In this document: one piece after another, positions 8,719 through 19,641 of the stretch
Numbering within the stretch: position 1 is the first letter of the stretch
Layout: the number at the start of each line of letters is the position of its first letter
Source: Nemertoderma westbladi
Taxonomy: Eukaryota > Xenacoelomorpha > Nemertodermatida > Nemertodermatidae
Direction: 5' to 3'
NCBI GenBank assembly: GCA_032718475.1
Contig: JAUCBJ010005207.1
Span: 1-49,908 of the forward strand
Length of the DNA stretch: 49,908 bases
Notes under the pieces: model-generated
What the model saw: only the letters and a program-made list of their open reading frames with translations
What the model was told of the DNA's origin: nothing
The model's database searches: none
Position numbers and translations under genes: made by a program

Positions 8719-11700
8719 CTAGCTGGGCCACAGTGCACCACACCCCGAGTTTTTGTAGCTGGGCCACGGTGCACCACACACCGAGTTTTTGTAGCTGGGC
8801 CACAGTGCACCACAAACCGAGTTTTTGTAGCTGGGCCACAGTGCACCACACCCCGAGTTTTTGTAGCTGGGCCACAGTGCACCACAAACCGAGTTTTTGT
8901 AGCTGGGCCACAGTGCACCACACCCCGAGTTTATGTAGCTGGGCCACGGTGCACCACACACCGAGTTTTTGTAGCTGGGCCACGGTGCACCACACACCGA
9001 GTTTTTGTAGCTGGGCCACAGTGCACCACACCCCGAGTTTTTGTACCTGGGCCACAGTGCACCACAAACCGAGTTTTTGTAGCTGGGCCACAGTGCACCA
9101 CACCCCGAGTTTTTGTAGCTGGGCCACGGTGCACCACACACCGAGTTTTTGTAGCTGGGCCACGGTGCACCACACACCGAGTTTTTGTAGCTGGGCCATA
9201 GTGCACCACACACCGAGTTTTTGTAGCTGGGCCACAGTGCACCACACCCCGAGTTTTTGTAGCTGGGCCACAGTGCACCACACCCCGAGTTTTTGTAGCT
9301 GGGCCACGGTGCACCACACACCGAGTTTTTGTAGCTGGGCCACAGTGCACCACAAACCGAGTTTTTGTAGCTGGGCCACAGTGCACCACACCCCGAGTTT
9401 TTGTAGCTGGGCCACAGTGCACCACAAACCGAGTTTTTGTAGCTGGGCCACAGTGCACCACACCCCGAGTTTATGTAGCTGGGCCACGGTGCACCACACA
9501 CCGAGTTTTTGTAGCTGGGCCACGGTGCACCACACACCGAGTTTTTGTAGCTGGGCCACAGTGCACCACACCCCGAGTTTTTGTAGCTGGGCCACAGTGC
9601 ACCACAAACCGAGTTTTTGTAGCTGGGCCACAGTGCACCACACCCCGAGTTTTTGTAGCTGGGCCACGGTGCACCACACACCGAGTTTTTGTAGCTGGGC
9701 CACGGTGCACCACACACCGAGTTTTTGTAGCTGGGCCATAGTGCACCACACACCGAGTTTTTGTAGCTGGGCCACAGTGCACCACACCCCGAGTTTTTGT
9801 AGCTGGGCCACAGTGCACCACACCCCGAGTTTTTGTAGCTGGGCCACGGTGCACCACACACCGAGTTTTTGTAGCTGGGCCACAGTGCACCACAAACCGA
9901 GTTTTTGTAGCTGGGCCACAGTGCACCACACCCCGAGTTTTTGTAGCTGGGCCACAGTGCACCACAAACCGAGTTTTTGTAGCTGGGCCACAGTGCACCA
10001 CAAACCGAGTTTTTGTAGCTGGGCCACAGTGCACCACACCCCGAGTTTTTGTAGCTGGGCCACAGTGCACCACAAACCGAGTTTTTGTAGCTGGGCCACA
10101 GTGCACCACACCCCGAGTTTTTGTAGCTGGGCCACGGTGCACCACACACCGAGTTTGTGTAGCTGGCCACGGCGCACCACATACCGAGTTTTTCTAGCTG
10201 GGCCATAGTGCACCACACACCGAGTTTTTGTAGCTGGGCCACAGTGCACCACACCCCGAGTTTTTGTAGCTGGGCCACAGTGCACCACACCCCGAGTTTT
10301 TGTAGCTGGGCCACAGTACACCACACACCGAGTTTTTGTAGCTGGGCCACAGTGCACCACACCCTGAGTTTTTTTATAGCTGGGCCACAGTGCACCACAC
10401 CCTGAGTTTTTGTAGCTGGGCCACAGTGCACCACACACCGAGTTTTTGTAGCTGGGCCACAGTGCACCACACCCTGAGTTTTTGTAGCTGGGCCACAGTG
10501 CACCACACTCCTAGTTTTTGTAGTTGGGCCACAGTGCACCACAAGCCGAGTTTTTGTAGCTGGGCCACAGTGCACCACACCCCGAGTTTTTGTAGCTGGG
10601 CCACGGTGCACCACACACCGAGTTTTTGTAGCTGGGCCACGGTGCACCACACACCGAGTTTTTGTAGCTGGGCCATAGTGCACCACACACCGAGTTTTTG
10701 TAGCTGGGCCACAGTGCACCACACCCCGAGTTTTTGTAGCTGGGCCACAGTGCACCACACCCCGAGTTTTTGTAGCTGGGCCACGGTGCACCACACACCG
10801 AGTTTTTGTAGCTGGGCCACAGTGCACCACAAACCGAGTTTTTGTAGCTGGGCCACAGTGCACCACACCCCGAGTTTTTGTAGCTGGGCCACAGTGCACC
10901 ACAAACCGAGTTTTTGTAGCTGGGCCACAGTGCACCACAAACCGAGTTTTTGTAGCTGGGCCACAGTGCACCACACCCCGAGTTTTTGTAGCTGGGCCAC
11001 AGTGCACCACAAACCGAGTTTTTGTAGCTGGGCCCCAGTGCACCACACCCCGAGTTTTTGTAGCTGGGCCACGGTGCACCACACACCGAGTTTTTGTAGC
11101 TGGCCACGGCGCACCACATACCGAGTTTTTCTAGCTGGGCCATAGTGCACCACACACCGAGTTTTTGTAGCTGGGCCACAGTGCACCACACCCCGAGTTT
11201 TTGTAGCTGGGCCACAGTGCACCACACCCCGAGTTTTTGTAGCTGGGCCACAGTACACCACACACCGAGTTTTTGTAGCTGGGCCACAGTGCACCACACC
11301 CTGAGTTTTTTTATAGCTGGGCCACAGTGCACCACACCCTGAGTTTTTGTAGCTGGGCCACAGTGCACCACACACCGAGTTTTTGTAGCTGGGCCACAGT
11401 GCACCACACCCTGAGTTTTTGTAGCTGGGCCACAGTGCACCACACTCCTAGTTTTTGTAGTTGGGCCACAGTGCACCACACCCCGAGTTTTTGTAGCTGG
11501 GCCACAGTGCACCACACCCCGAGTTTTTGTAGCTGAGCCACGGTGCACCACACACCGAGTTTTTGTTGCTGGACCACAGTGCACCACACCCCGAGTTTTA
11601 GTAGCTGGGCCACAGTGCACCACACCCTGAGTTTTTGTAGCTGGGCCACGGTGCACCGCACACCGAGTTTTTGTAGCTGGACCACAGTGCACCACCCCGA

Positions 11701-12392
11701 GTTTTTGTAGCTGGGCCACAGTGCACCACACCCTGAGTTTTTGTAGCTGGGTCAGTGCACCACACACCGAGTTTTTGTAGCTGGGCCACAGTGCACCACA
11801 CCCCGAGTTTTTGTAGCTGGGCCACAGTGCACCACACCCCGAGTTTTTGTAGCTGGGCCACAGTGCACCACACACCGAGTTTTTGTAGCTGGACCACAGT
11901 GCACCACACCCCGAGTTTTTGTAGCTGGGCCACGGTGCACCACACCCTGAGTTTTTGTAGCTGGGCCACGGTGCACCACACACCGAGTTTTTGTAGCTGG
12001 GCCACAGTGCACCACACCCCGAGTTTTTGTAGCTGGGCCACAGTGCACCACACCCTGAGTTTTTGTAGCTGGGCCACAGTGCACCACCCACCGAGTTTTT
12101 GTAGCTGGGCCACAGTGCACCACACCCCGAGTTTTTGTAGCTGGGCCACAGTGCACCACACACCGAGTTTTTGTAGCTGGGCCACGGTGCACCTCACACC
12201 GAGATTTTGTAGCTGGGCCACAGTGCACCACACCCCGAGTTTTTGTAGCTGGGCCACAGTGCACCACACACTGAGTTTTTGTAGCTGGGCCACAGTGCAC
12301 AACACCCCTACTTTTTGTAGCTGGGGCACGGTGCACCACACCCCTAGTTTTTGTAGCTGGGCCACAGTACACCACACCCCTAGTTTTTGTAC
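8719..12392. repeat. 36-bp tandem array with higher-order structure
   Basis: About 100 copies of a 36-bp unit (GAGTTTTTGTAGCTGGGCCA then CAGTGCACCACACACC). Main variants are CACACACC, CACAAACC, CACACCCC and CACACCCT before GAG, and CACAGTG against CACGGTG. It ends 54 bp before the OGA exon-4 acceptor. Because 36 is divisible by 3, several frames on both strands stay open for hundreds of codons. These repeated ORFs have no protein-like character and are not called as genes. Blocks of units recur at 540 bp and 937 bp. Confidence 0.96.
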
Positions 12393-12446
12393 ACCTTCTG
12401 CGCCAGTCTTGGACCAACATAATATTATTCAATATTATTATTTCAG

Positions 12447-12582
12447 GTTATTAGTGGATTTATTCTATTTACCCTTTGAACACGGAGGTCGAGCTTTACA
12501 AATACTAGAGGAATGTCATTGGTTAAAGTCGAATTCTAGATTAGTTACAAAGACAAGAAAAACCAGACTTAGCAGCGGCGAT
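12447..12582 (+). CDS. OGA: OGA exon 4: start of stalk helical domain
   Basis: After acceptor TATTTCAG the exon reads (R)LLVDLFYLPFEHGGRALQIL then EECHWLKSNSR, matching human [20 protein letters not shown] and the FQWLRANS that follows. It ends at RLSSGD if the first donor, GTAAGT at 12583, is used, which leaves phase 0 and joins exon 5 (ADDWRERAERF) in agreement with human EEWRSRAAKF. The last 51 bases are duplicated seven times downstream with their donor, so alternative ends exist. Confidence 0.9.
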
Positions 12583-12963
12583 GTAAGTGTTCCTAATTCT
12601 AGATTAGTTACAAAGACAAGAAAAACCAGACTTAGCAGCGGAGATGTAAGTGTTCCTAATTCTAGATTAGTTACAAAGACAAGAAAACCAGACTTAGCAG
12701 CGGCGATGTAAGTGTTCCTAATTCTAGATTAGTTACAAAGACAAGAAAAACCAGACTTAGCAGCGGCGATGTAAGTGTTCCTAATTCTAGATTAGTTACA
12801 AAGACAAGTAAAACCAGACTTAGCAGCGGCGATGTAAGTGTTCCTAATTCTAGATTAGTTACAAAGACAAGTAAAACCAGACTTAGCAGCGGCGATGTAA
12901 GTGTTCCTAATTCTAGATTAGTTACAAAGACAAGAAAAACCAGACTTAGCAGCGACGATGTAA
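12532..12963. repeat. 63-bp array carrying OGA exon-4 end and its donor (7 copies)
   Basis: Seven copies start at 12532, 12595, 12658, 12720, 12783, 12846 and 12909. Each holds the last 51 bases of exon 4 (AATTCTAGATTAG...GGCGAT) plus 12 intron bases GTAAGTGTTCCT. Donors GTAAGT fall at 12583, 12646, 12708, 12771, 12834 and 12897; the seventh is GTAATT at 12960. The unit is 21 codons, so copy 2 reads in frame with the exon; copy 3 lost one A and shifts frame into a stop at 12709-12711. Confidence 0.96.
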
Positions 12964-13140
12964 TTTAATTTAATTTTAAATTTATTTAATTAATTACAGT
13001 AGTAAGGGTTTACCCTATTTCGGCGACAATGGGACCCACTTCGCACCTTAGGTGTTAGGTAGGTCATTAATCAATTAATTAATTATTTAATTAATTGGTC
13101 GATTAAACAATTAATTAATTACTTAATCGATCGATTTACT
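12964..13140. other. AT-rich stretch of TTAATTAA-type short repeats
   Basis: Low-complexity TTAATTAATTA sequence with several short palindromes between two arrays, inside OGA intron 4. Nothing coding is visible. Confidence 0.7.
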
Positions 13141-14890
13141 CGACCCACCAAGCCCGAATTACTCGCTGTGTATAAAGCTGATGACCCACCAAGCCCGAAT
13201 TACTCCTGTGTATAAAGCTGATGACCCACCAAGCCCGAATTACTCGCTGTGTATAAAGCTGATGACCCACCAAGCCCGAATTACTCGCTGTGTATAAAGC
13301 TGATGACCCACCAAGCCCGAATTACTCCTGTGTATAAAGCTGATGACCCACCAAGCCCGAATTACTCGCTGTGTATAAAGCTGATGACCCACCAAGCCCG
13401 AATTACTCGCTGTGTATAAAGCTGATGTCCCACCAAGCCCGAATTACTCCTGTGTATAAAGCTGATGACCCACCAAGCCCGAATTACTCCTGTGTATAAA
13501 GCTGATGACCCACCAAGCCCGAATTACTCCTGTGTATAAAGATGATGACCCACCAAGCCCGAATTACTCCTGTGTATAAAGCTGATGACCCACCAAGCCC
13601 GAATTACTCCTGTGTATAAAGCTGATGACCCACCAAGCCCGAATTACTCCTGTGTATAAAGCTGATGACCCACCAAGCCCGAATTACTCCTGTGTATAAA
13701 GCTGATGACCCACCAAGCCCGAATTACTCCTGTGTATAAAGCTGATGTCCCACCAAGCCCGAATTACTCCTGTGTATAAAGCTGATGACCCACCAAGCCC
13801 GAATTACTCCTGTGTATAAAGCTGATGACCCACCAAGCCCGAATTACTCCTGTGTATAAAGATGATGACCCACCAAGCCCGAATTACTCCTGTGTATAAA
13901 GCTGATGACCCACCAAGCCCGAATTACTCGCTGTGTATAAAGCTGATGACCCACCAAGCCCGAATTACTCGCTGTGTATAAAGCTGATGACCCACCAAGT
14001 CCGAATTACTCGCTGTGTATAAAGCTGATGACCCACCAAGCCCGAATTACTCGCTGTGTATAAAGCTGATGACCCACCAAGCCCGAATTACTCGCCGTGT
14101 ATAAAGCTGATGACCCACCAAGCCCGAATTGCTCGCTGTGTATAAAGCTGATGACCCACCAAGCCCGAATTACTCCTGTGTATAAAGCTGATGACCCACC
14201 AAGCCCGAATTACTCCTGTGTATAAAGCTGATGATCCACCAAGCCCGAATTACTCCTGTGTATAAAGCTGATGACCCGCCAAGCCCGAATTACTCCTGTG
14301 TATAAAGCTGATGACCCACCAAGCCCGAATTACTCCTGTGTATAAAGCTGATGACCCACCAAGCCCGAATTACTCGCTGTGTATAAAGCTGATAATCCAC
14401 CAAGCCCGAATTACTCCTGTGTATAAAGCTGATGACCCGCCAAGCCCGAATTACTCCTGTGTATAAAGCTGATGACCCACCAAGCCCGAATTACTCCTGT
14501 GTATAAAGCTGATGACCCACCAAGCCCGAATTACTCGCTGTGTATAAAGCTGATGACCCACCAAGCCCGAATTACTCGCTGTGTATAAAGCTGATGACCC
14601 ACCAAGCCCGAATTACTCCTGTGTATAAAGCTGATGACCCACCAAGCCCGAATTGCTCGCTGTGTATAAAGCTGATGACCCACCAAGCCCGAATTACTCG
14701 CTGTGTATAAAGCTGATGACCCACCAAGCCCGAATTACTCGCTGTGTATAAAGCTGATGACCCACCAAGCCCGAATTGCTCGCTGTGTATAAAGCTGATG
14801 ACCCACCAAGCCCGAATTACTCCTGTGTATAAAGCTGATGACCCACCAAGCCCGAATTACTCGCTGTGTATAAAGCTGATGACCCACTTG
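13141..14890. repeat. 40/41-bp tandem array derived from reverse-transcriptase coding sequence
   Basis: About 43 copies of a unit read TGTGTATAAAGCTGATGACC then CACCAAGCCCGAATTACTCC; copies with CTCGCTGTG are 41 bp, those with CTCCTGTG 40 bp. Translated, the unit gives PVYKADDPPSPNYS. The last copy runs directly into VYKADDPLEPRNYRPISILP, the start of the RT palm region of the adjacent retrotransposon. The array thus looks seeded in that ORF, and its 40/41-bp length destroys the frame. Confidence 0.93.
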
Positions 14891-15720
14891 AACCGAGAAA
14901 CTACCGACCCATTTCTATCCTGCCGGTATTTAGCAAAATATTTGTAAAATTTTATATGACCAATTGTCCTCATTTATTTCAAATATATTGACAAATAGGC
15001 AGTTTGGATTTAGAAAAAATAGAAGCACCTTTCATGCAATTCTTACACTTTCATAACAAATTAGTGACGTCATTGATACAGGAGATTCAGCCTTCACAGT
15101 TTATATGGATATCCGTAAAGCATTCGATACAATAGTTCACCATATCTTGGCAAGAAAACTAGAACATTACGGCATAACGTGTCAAACCACTGGAATTGTT
15201 AAAGGATTACCTTGCTAATCGCTCACAGTTTGTCACAGTTAACGGCTGTTCATCAAATTCGGTTTCAATACAAACGGGCATTCCCCAAGGGAGTCTTTTG
15301 GGACCCTCCTATTCATTCTATACATAAATGATCTACCGTCTATAACAAATTTATACACAACTCTTTTCGCTGATGACTCTAGTTTTACTTACAGTCCGAC
15401 ATAGCAACTTAAATTCACTTTATAATAATACAAATACTGAACTAACTAAAATACAGGACTGGTTATTGGCTAATAGATTAAACGCTCAATTCTAGCAAAA
15501 CTGAATACATGCACTTCTCAAATAGACCTGTATCAGGGAATTTATACGTATGGGATGAACAGCTCAAACATGTGAATCTAATAAAATACCTCGGTGTGAT
15601 CATAGATTATAAAATGACCTGGAAGGCTCATATTGAATTTGTATTAAACAAAATATCGAAATCATCCGGGATATTTTATAAACTGCGATCATTTGTGACC
15701 GTATCATATCATGTGTGACC
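14863..15720 (+). pseudogene. Non-LTR retrotransposon reverse transcriptase fragment
   Basis: Shifting plus-strand frames give the ordered motifs of a LINE reverse transcriptase: NYRPISILPVFSKIF at 14899, FGFRKNRSTFHAI at 15003, VYMDIRKAFD at 15099 (first catalytic Asp), TGIPQGSLLGP at 15274, FADDSS at 15366 (catalytic Asp pair), and YLGVIID...MTWKAHIEFVLNKI near 15584. Several frameshifts and stops separate these, so it is dead. The motif wording fits the Jockey/CR1/L2-like group; the clade is my inference. No endonuclease domain is visible upstream, where the 40-bp array sits. A short ORF at 15831-16034 may be a further C-terminal remnant. Confidence 0.85.
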
Positions 15721-15872
15721 GTATCATATCATGTGTGACCGTATCATATCATGTGTGACCGTATCATATCATGTGTGACCGTATCATATCATGTGTGACC
15801 GTATCATATCATGTGTGACCGTATCATATCATGTGTGACCGTATCATATCATGTGTGACCGTATCATATCAT
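15695..15872. repeat. 20-bp tandem array at the RT fragment's 3' end
   Basis: Nine near-perfect copies of GTGTGACCGTATCATATCAT begin within the RT thumb-region reading frame (KLRSFVTVSYHV) and replace what should follow. The very low divergence suggests recent expansion. Confidence 0.95.
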
Positions 15873-16174
15873 TTCATAATTTCACCTTCAAAGGGCGTCC
15901 ACCACTCTACTCGCTTTGCGAATTGGTGGCGTCCTGCGATATCACACCACTACAACATCTTAAATTTAAAATGTTTGTGCTTGTATAATCTAGTAAAATC
16001 GCGAATAAATAAAAATAAAAGTAAAAAAAAGTAGAATAAAAATATAATGTTAACGCACTGAAGCCATTAATTAAGTTACGTCATAAAAAAAATTATTATT
16101 TATTTTAGCAAGATTTCGCCATAGTAAAAAACAAACAAACAATATTATTAAGCACAATCAATGTTAAGATAAAT

Positions 16175-16688
16175 GTGGGGCGAGCCACGAAGTTGGCGGA
16201 GCCTTAGCGAATTGACACTGTTAGGGGGTGGGTCAATTTATGCAAATAGTTGTCGTCGTCGTCGTTGTCGTCGTCGTCGTCGTCGTCGTTGTCGTCGTCG
16301 TCGTCGTTACGATTTTGACATGCTAATAACTTTGTCGGATTTAAAGCTGCCAAGTTGAAAATTTGTAGGTATCAATATGAGCAAAAGTTGAGATTTTTGA
16401 GAGACTTTCAGACACCATCAGTGCAATGGTCTCCCGCTAGAGGGCCACATGTCTAAACATTAAATGCCCTCCCATTTCTTTGCTTTTAATCCGTTTAAGC
16501 TGAAACTTGGCAGATATGTATTAGACCATTAGCTGTGACTTTCAAAGGAGGCGAATCCATCTGCAGTTCTCCAGTCTGCCGCTAGAGGGCCAACGTGACA
16601 ACGACAACTATTTGCATAAATTGACCCACCCCCTAACAGTGTCAATTCGCTAAGGCTCTGCCAACTTCGTGCTGCGCGAAGTCCCCAC
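16175..16688. mobile_element. MITE-like element with GTGGGG ends and about 80-bp inverted repeats
   Basis: Starts GTGGGGCGAGCCACGAAGTT and ends with the inverse of GTGGGGACTTCGCGCAGC. From AGTTGGC through TAGCGAATTGACACTGTTAG to TGCAAATAGTTGTCGT the two ends are near-perfect inverted copies. The interior holds a (GTC)n microsatellite at 16250-16310 and no ORF with recognisable transposase. Related ends occur at 19642-20363, 20766 and 24158-24411. Confidence 0.8.
16250..16310. repeat. GTC trinucleotide microsatellite
   Basis: About 20 units of GTC with two GTT interruptions, inside the GTGGGG-ended element next to its left inverted repeat. Confidence 0.9.
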
Positions 16689-16761
16689 TTCGTGTTACAG
16701 TAGAGTACGGATTAATTACCAACAATAATAAGTATACATAAGGGATAACAACAGTAAAAGG

Positions 16762-17256
16762 TTATAACCAAGTCGATGTGGATTGCATATCTAGTATTCT
16801 AGACACACCATTCAAGCGACAAACATTATATACCGATTTTAGAATTAAGTTGTCTGAGTTATCTACCCTCTTAAAGAGGCTGGCTATTAAATTATATCTG
16901 AGATGCACAAAAAGCTTCATATTATAATAGCCAAAAGCACTTGTTATACTAGTTGGTTCACCATTTGTAACTCTTGGGATATGAAATAGCAATCTGAAAC
17001 AGTTATTATAAGCAACCCTAAGTTTATCATGAACAAATTCTGAATAGTTACGCTTAGACCAAAGAGAATTACAGTACACTGTGGAACAATAAGCCCTAAA
17101 TAAAGTAATTTTCACACTATTACTGCATGCACCAAATTTCCTAGCTATAAAGTTACCCCGGGCGTAAAGGCACTGGGTCTGCCTTTTAATATCATAATCG
17201 TCATCAGTACTGCTGTGTATTATGTGACCTAAATAATTGAATTTAGTAACTATTTA
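16762..17256 (-). pseudogene. Second non-LTR retrotransposon, RT C-terminal part
   Basis: On the minus strand, FNYLGHII near 17235 leads into STDDDYDIKRQTQCLYARGN and IARKFGACSNSVKITLFRAYC, then KLRVAYNNCFRLLFHIPRVT. This is the thumb and post-RT region typical of animal LINE proteins. It is the downstream continuation of the RT at 18481-19145; the 29-bp array lies between them. The stretch from 17115 to 16762 is open, but the element as a whole is broken. Confidence 0.8.
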
Positions 17257-18452
17257 TATACAGTTACTGGAGCACCTAGGTATAAAATACAGTTACTGGA
17301 GCACCTAGGTATAAAATACAGTTACTGGAGCACCTAGGTATAAAATATAGTTACTGGAGCACCTAGGTATAAAATACAGTTACTGGAGCACCTAGGTATA
17401 AAATACAGTTACTGGAGCACCTAGGTATAAAATACAGTTACTGGAGCACCTAGGTATAAAATACAGTTACTGGAGCACCTAGGTATAAAATACAGTTACT
17501 GGAGCACCTAGGTATAAAATACAGTTACTGGAGCACCTAGGTATAAAATACAGTTACTGGAGCACCTAGGTATAAAATACAGTTACTGGAGCACCTAGGT
17601 ATAAAATACAGTTACTGGAGCACCTAGGTATAAATTACAGTTACTGGAGCACCTAGGTATAAAATACAGTTACTGGAGCACCTAGGTATAAAATACAGTT
17701 ACTGGAGCACCTAGGTATAAAATACAGTTACTGGAGCACCTAGGTATAAAATACAGTTACTGGAGCACCTAGGTATAAAATACAGTTACTGGAGCACCTA
17801 GGTATAAAATACAGTTACTGGAGCACCTAGGTATAAAATACAGTTACTGGAGCACCTAGGTATAAAATACAGTTACTGGAGCACCTAGGTATAAAATACA
17901 GTTACTGGAGCACCTAGGTATAAAATACAGTTACTGGAGCACCTAGGTATAAAATACAGTTACTGGAGCACCTAGGTATAAAATACAGTTACTGGAGCAC
18001 CTAGGTATAAAATACAGTTACTGGAGCACCTAGGTATAAAATACAGTTACTGGAGCACCTAGGTATAAAATACAGTTACTGGAGCACCTAGGTATAAAAT
18101 ACAGTTACTGGAGCACCTAGGTATAAAATACAGTTACTGGAGCACCTAGGTATAAAATACAGTTACTGGAGCACCTAGGTATAAAATATAGTTACTGGAG
18201 CACCTAGGTATAAAATACAGTTACTGGAGCACCTAGGTATAAAATACAGTTACTGGAGCACCTAGGTATAAAATACAGTTACTGGAGCACCTAGGTATAA
18301 AATACAGTTACTGGAGCACCTAGGTATAAAATACAGTTACTGGAGCACCTAGGTATAAAATATAGTTACTGGAGCACCTAGGTATAAAATATAGTTACTG
18401 GAGCAGCTAGGTATAAAATATAGTTACTGGAGCAGCAAGGTATAAAATATAG
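17257..18452. repeat. 29-bp tandem array inside a minus-strand RT ORF
   Basis: About 41 copies of a 29-bp unit (ACAGTTACTGGAGCACCTAG then GTATAAAAT). The copies are nearly identical; a few have TATAG for TACAG, and the copies nearest 18450 have AGCAGC. On the minus strand the unit reads YLGAPVTVY, which belongs just before the FNYLGH motif of the interrupted retrotransposon. The array is therefore an in-place expansion of RT sequence; 29 bp destroys the frame. Each unit contains the palindrome ACCTAGGT. Confidence 0.95.
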
Positions 18453-18480
18453 ACATTTTGTTTTCTTCTTATTAAATAAA

Positions 18481-19145
18481 ATGGAGTTCCGTTCAGCAAA
18501 AGCAAAAAGTTCAGCTACATTAGTTAAACGTTGTAAACCAAAAATAGAGTTAGACAAAAGACATAAATCATCTGCATACCTAAGTGATTTATTCCTGTAT
18601 CCCCTCCCCTATAAGACACCCCTGTATCGGTTAAATCTTAACTTAGCCCATCCATGTAAACATTAAACAGCAACGGCGATAGAACTCCACCCTGTTTAGT
18701 TCCATTTGTTTCCAAAAACTTAGAAGTATACCCATCCCACGTAATACACATGTACTGCTGTCTGTACCAAAAGATAAGCAACCTAACTATGTACATCGGT
18801 AGCCCCCTACCTATTAGCTTACGAAAAAGACCAAAGTGATTAATTCTAACGAAGGCTTTACTAGCATCTGCATCTAACATGCATACAAACACTAGAGTAT
18901 TTTGTGATAGATAATAGTTAATTACTTCCTTCAACGCATATACACATGTTTCGGTCACCAATTTTTCTTTAAAGCCAAATTGGTTATCCGAAGTTTTTAA
19001 CTTATTAATACACCTAGTTAATATAATACGTTCTAGAATTTTACCAAGTACGGATGATAGCTATCCCGTATCCCTCTATAATTATCTTTACTACTAATAT
19101 CCCCAGTCCTATCCTTAATTATTGGCAGTATGACAGAATCAATCA
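18481..19145 (-). pseudogene. Second non-LTR retrotransposon, RT core
   Basis: Minus-strand motifs in order: LPIIKDRTGDISSKDNYRGI from about 19135, DNQFGFKEK near 18975, MLDADASKAFVRINHFGL (an aspartate of the usual AFDRI is Val), NGTKQGGVLSPLLFNVYMDG near 18700, and YADDLCLLSNSIFG at 18578-18537 with the catalytic Asp pair. Frames shift near 19070 and between MDGLS and YADD, so the copy is inactive. Order and wording mark it as a LINE RT, different from the plus-strand copy at 14863. Confidence 0.85.
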
Positions 19146-19293
19146 TTCCATATTATTATTAAGGATTTACATAGTGATAATAATCGACATATTGTACATG
19201 TACAGTACGTATAGCGTGAAAATAAACTATATTTCATCACCATGAAGGGGTTGCCCCCAACAATTTGATTTACTTTATAGTTAGTATAAAGTC

Positions 19294-19446
19294 AATCAAA
19301 TTGTTCTAGAAAATAAATCGTGCATATTTTGTAAAACACATAAAAATTAAAAGTCTAGAAGTGGTGATCAAATCAAATTGTTCTAGAAAAAATCTTGTAT
19401 TTTTCGAAAAAGGCATAAAAGTTTACAAGTTTAGAAGTGTTGATCA
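19294..19446. repeat. Two diverged direct copies, about 77 bp
   Basis: AATCAAATTGTTCTAGAAAA at 19294 recurs at 19371, followed in both by similar AT-rich sequence ending TAGAAGTG(G/T)TGATCA. Only two copies, with clear divergence. Confidence 0.7.
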
Positions 19447-19506
19447 ACCATAGGAAAACATTCAAAGGATTTCAAGATTTAAAAATATATTTCTTAAATA
19501 AAATAT

Positions 19507-19590
19507 CGGAGGGCAATTATTGTCCGTGCGGTAATTGTCCGGGGGAAATTGTTCAGGGGGCAGTTTGTTGTCCGGGGGACAATTGTCCTA
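19507..19590. repeat. Degenerate palindromic GGGGGACAATTGTCC repeats
   Basis: Four or five imperfect copies of a short unit pairing CAATTGTCC with GGGGG. The CAATTG core is self-complementary, so both strands carry the same motif. No gene is associated. Confidence 0.65.
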
Positions 19591-19641
19591 GTTCCATTGC
19601 ATTAACATCTCAACCCTAATCATACAGTCTATAACAAGTTC

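Noticed and set aside
8719-12392. Possible CRISPR-like or other repeat-spacer array
   Set aside because: Units are contiguous tandem copies with no unique spacers, in an intron of an animal gene.
8651-12711. Long ORFs on both strands (up to 787 codons) with Cys/Trp-rich repeats
   Set aside because: Shadows of the 36-bp array inside an OGA intron; frames break wherever a unit gains or loses a base. The only real coding part is exon 4 at 12447-12582.
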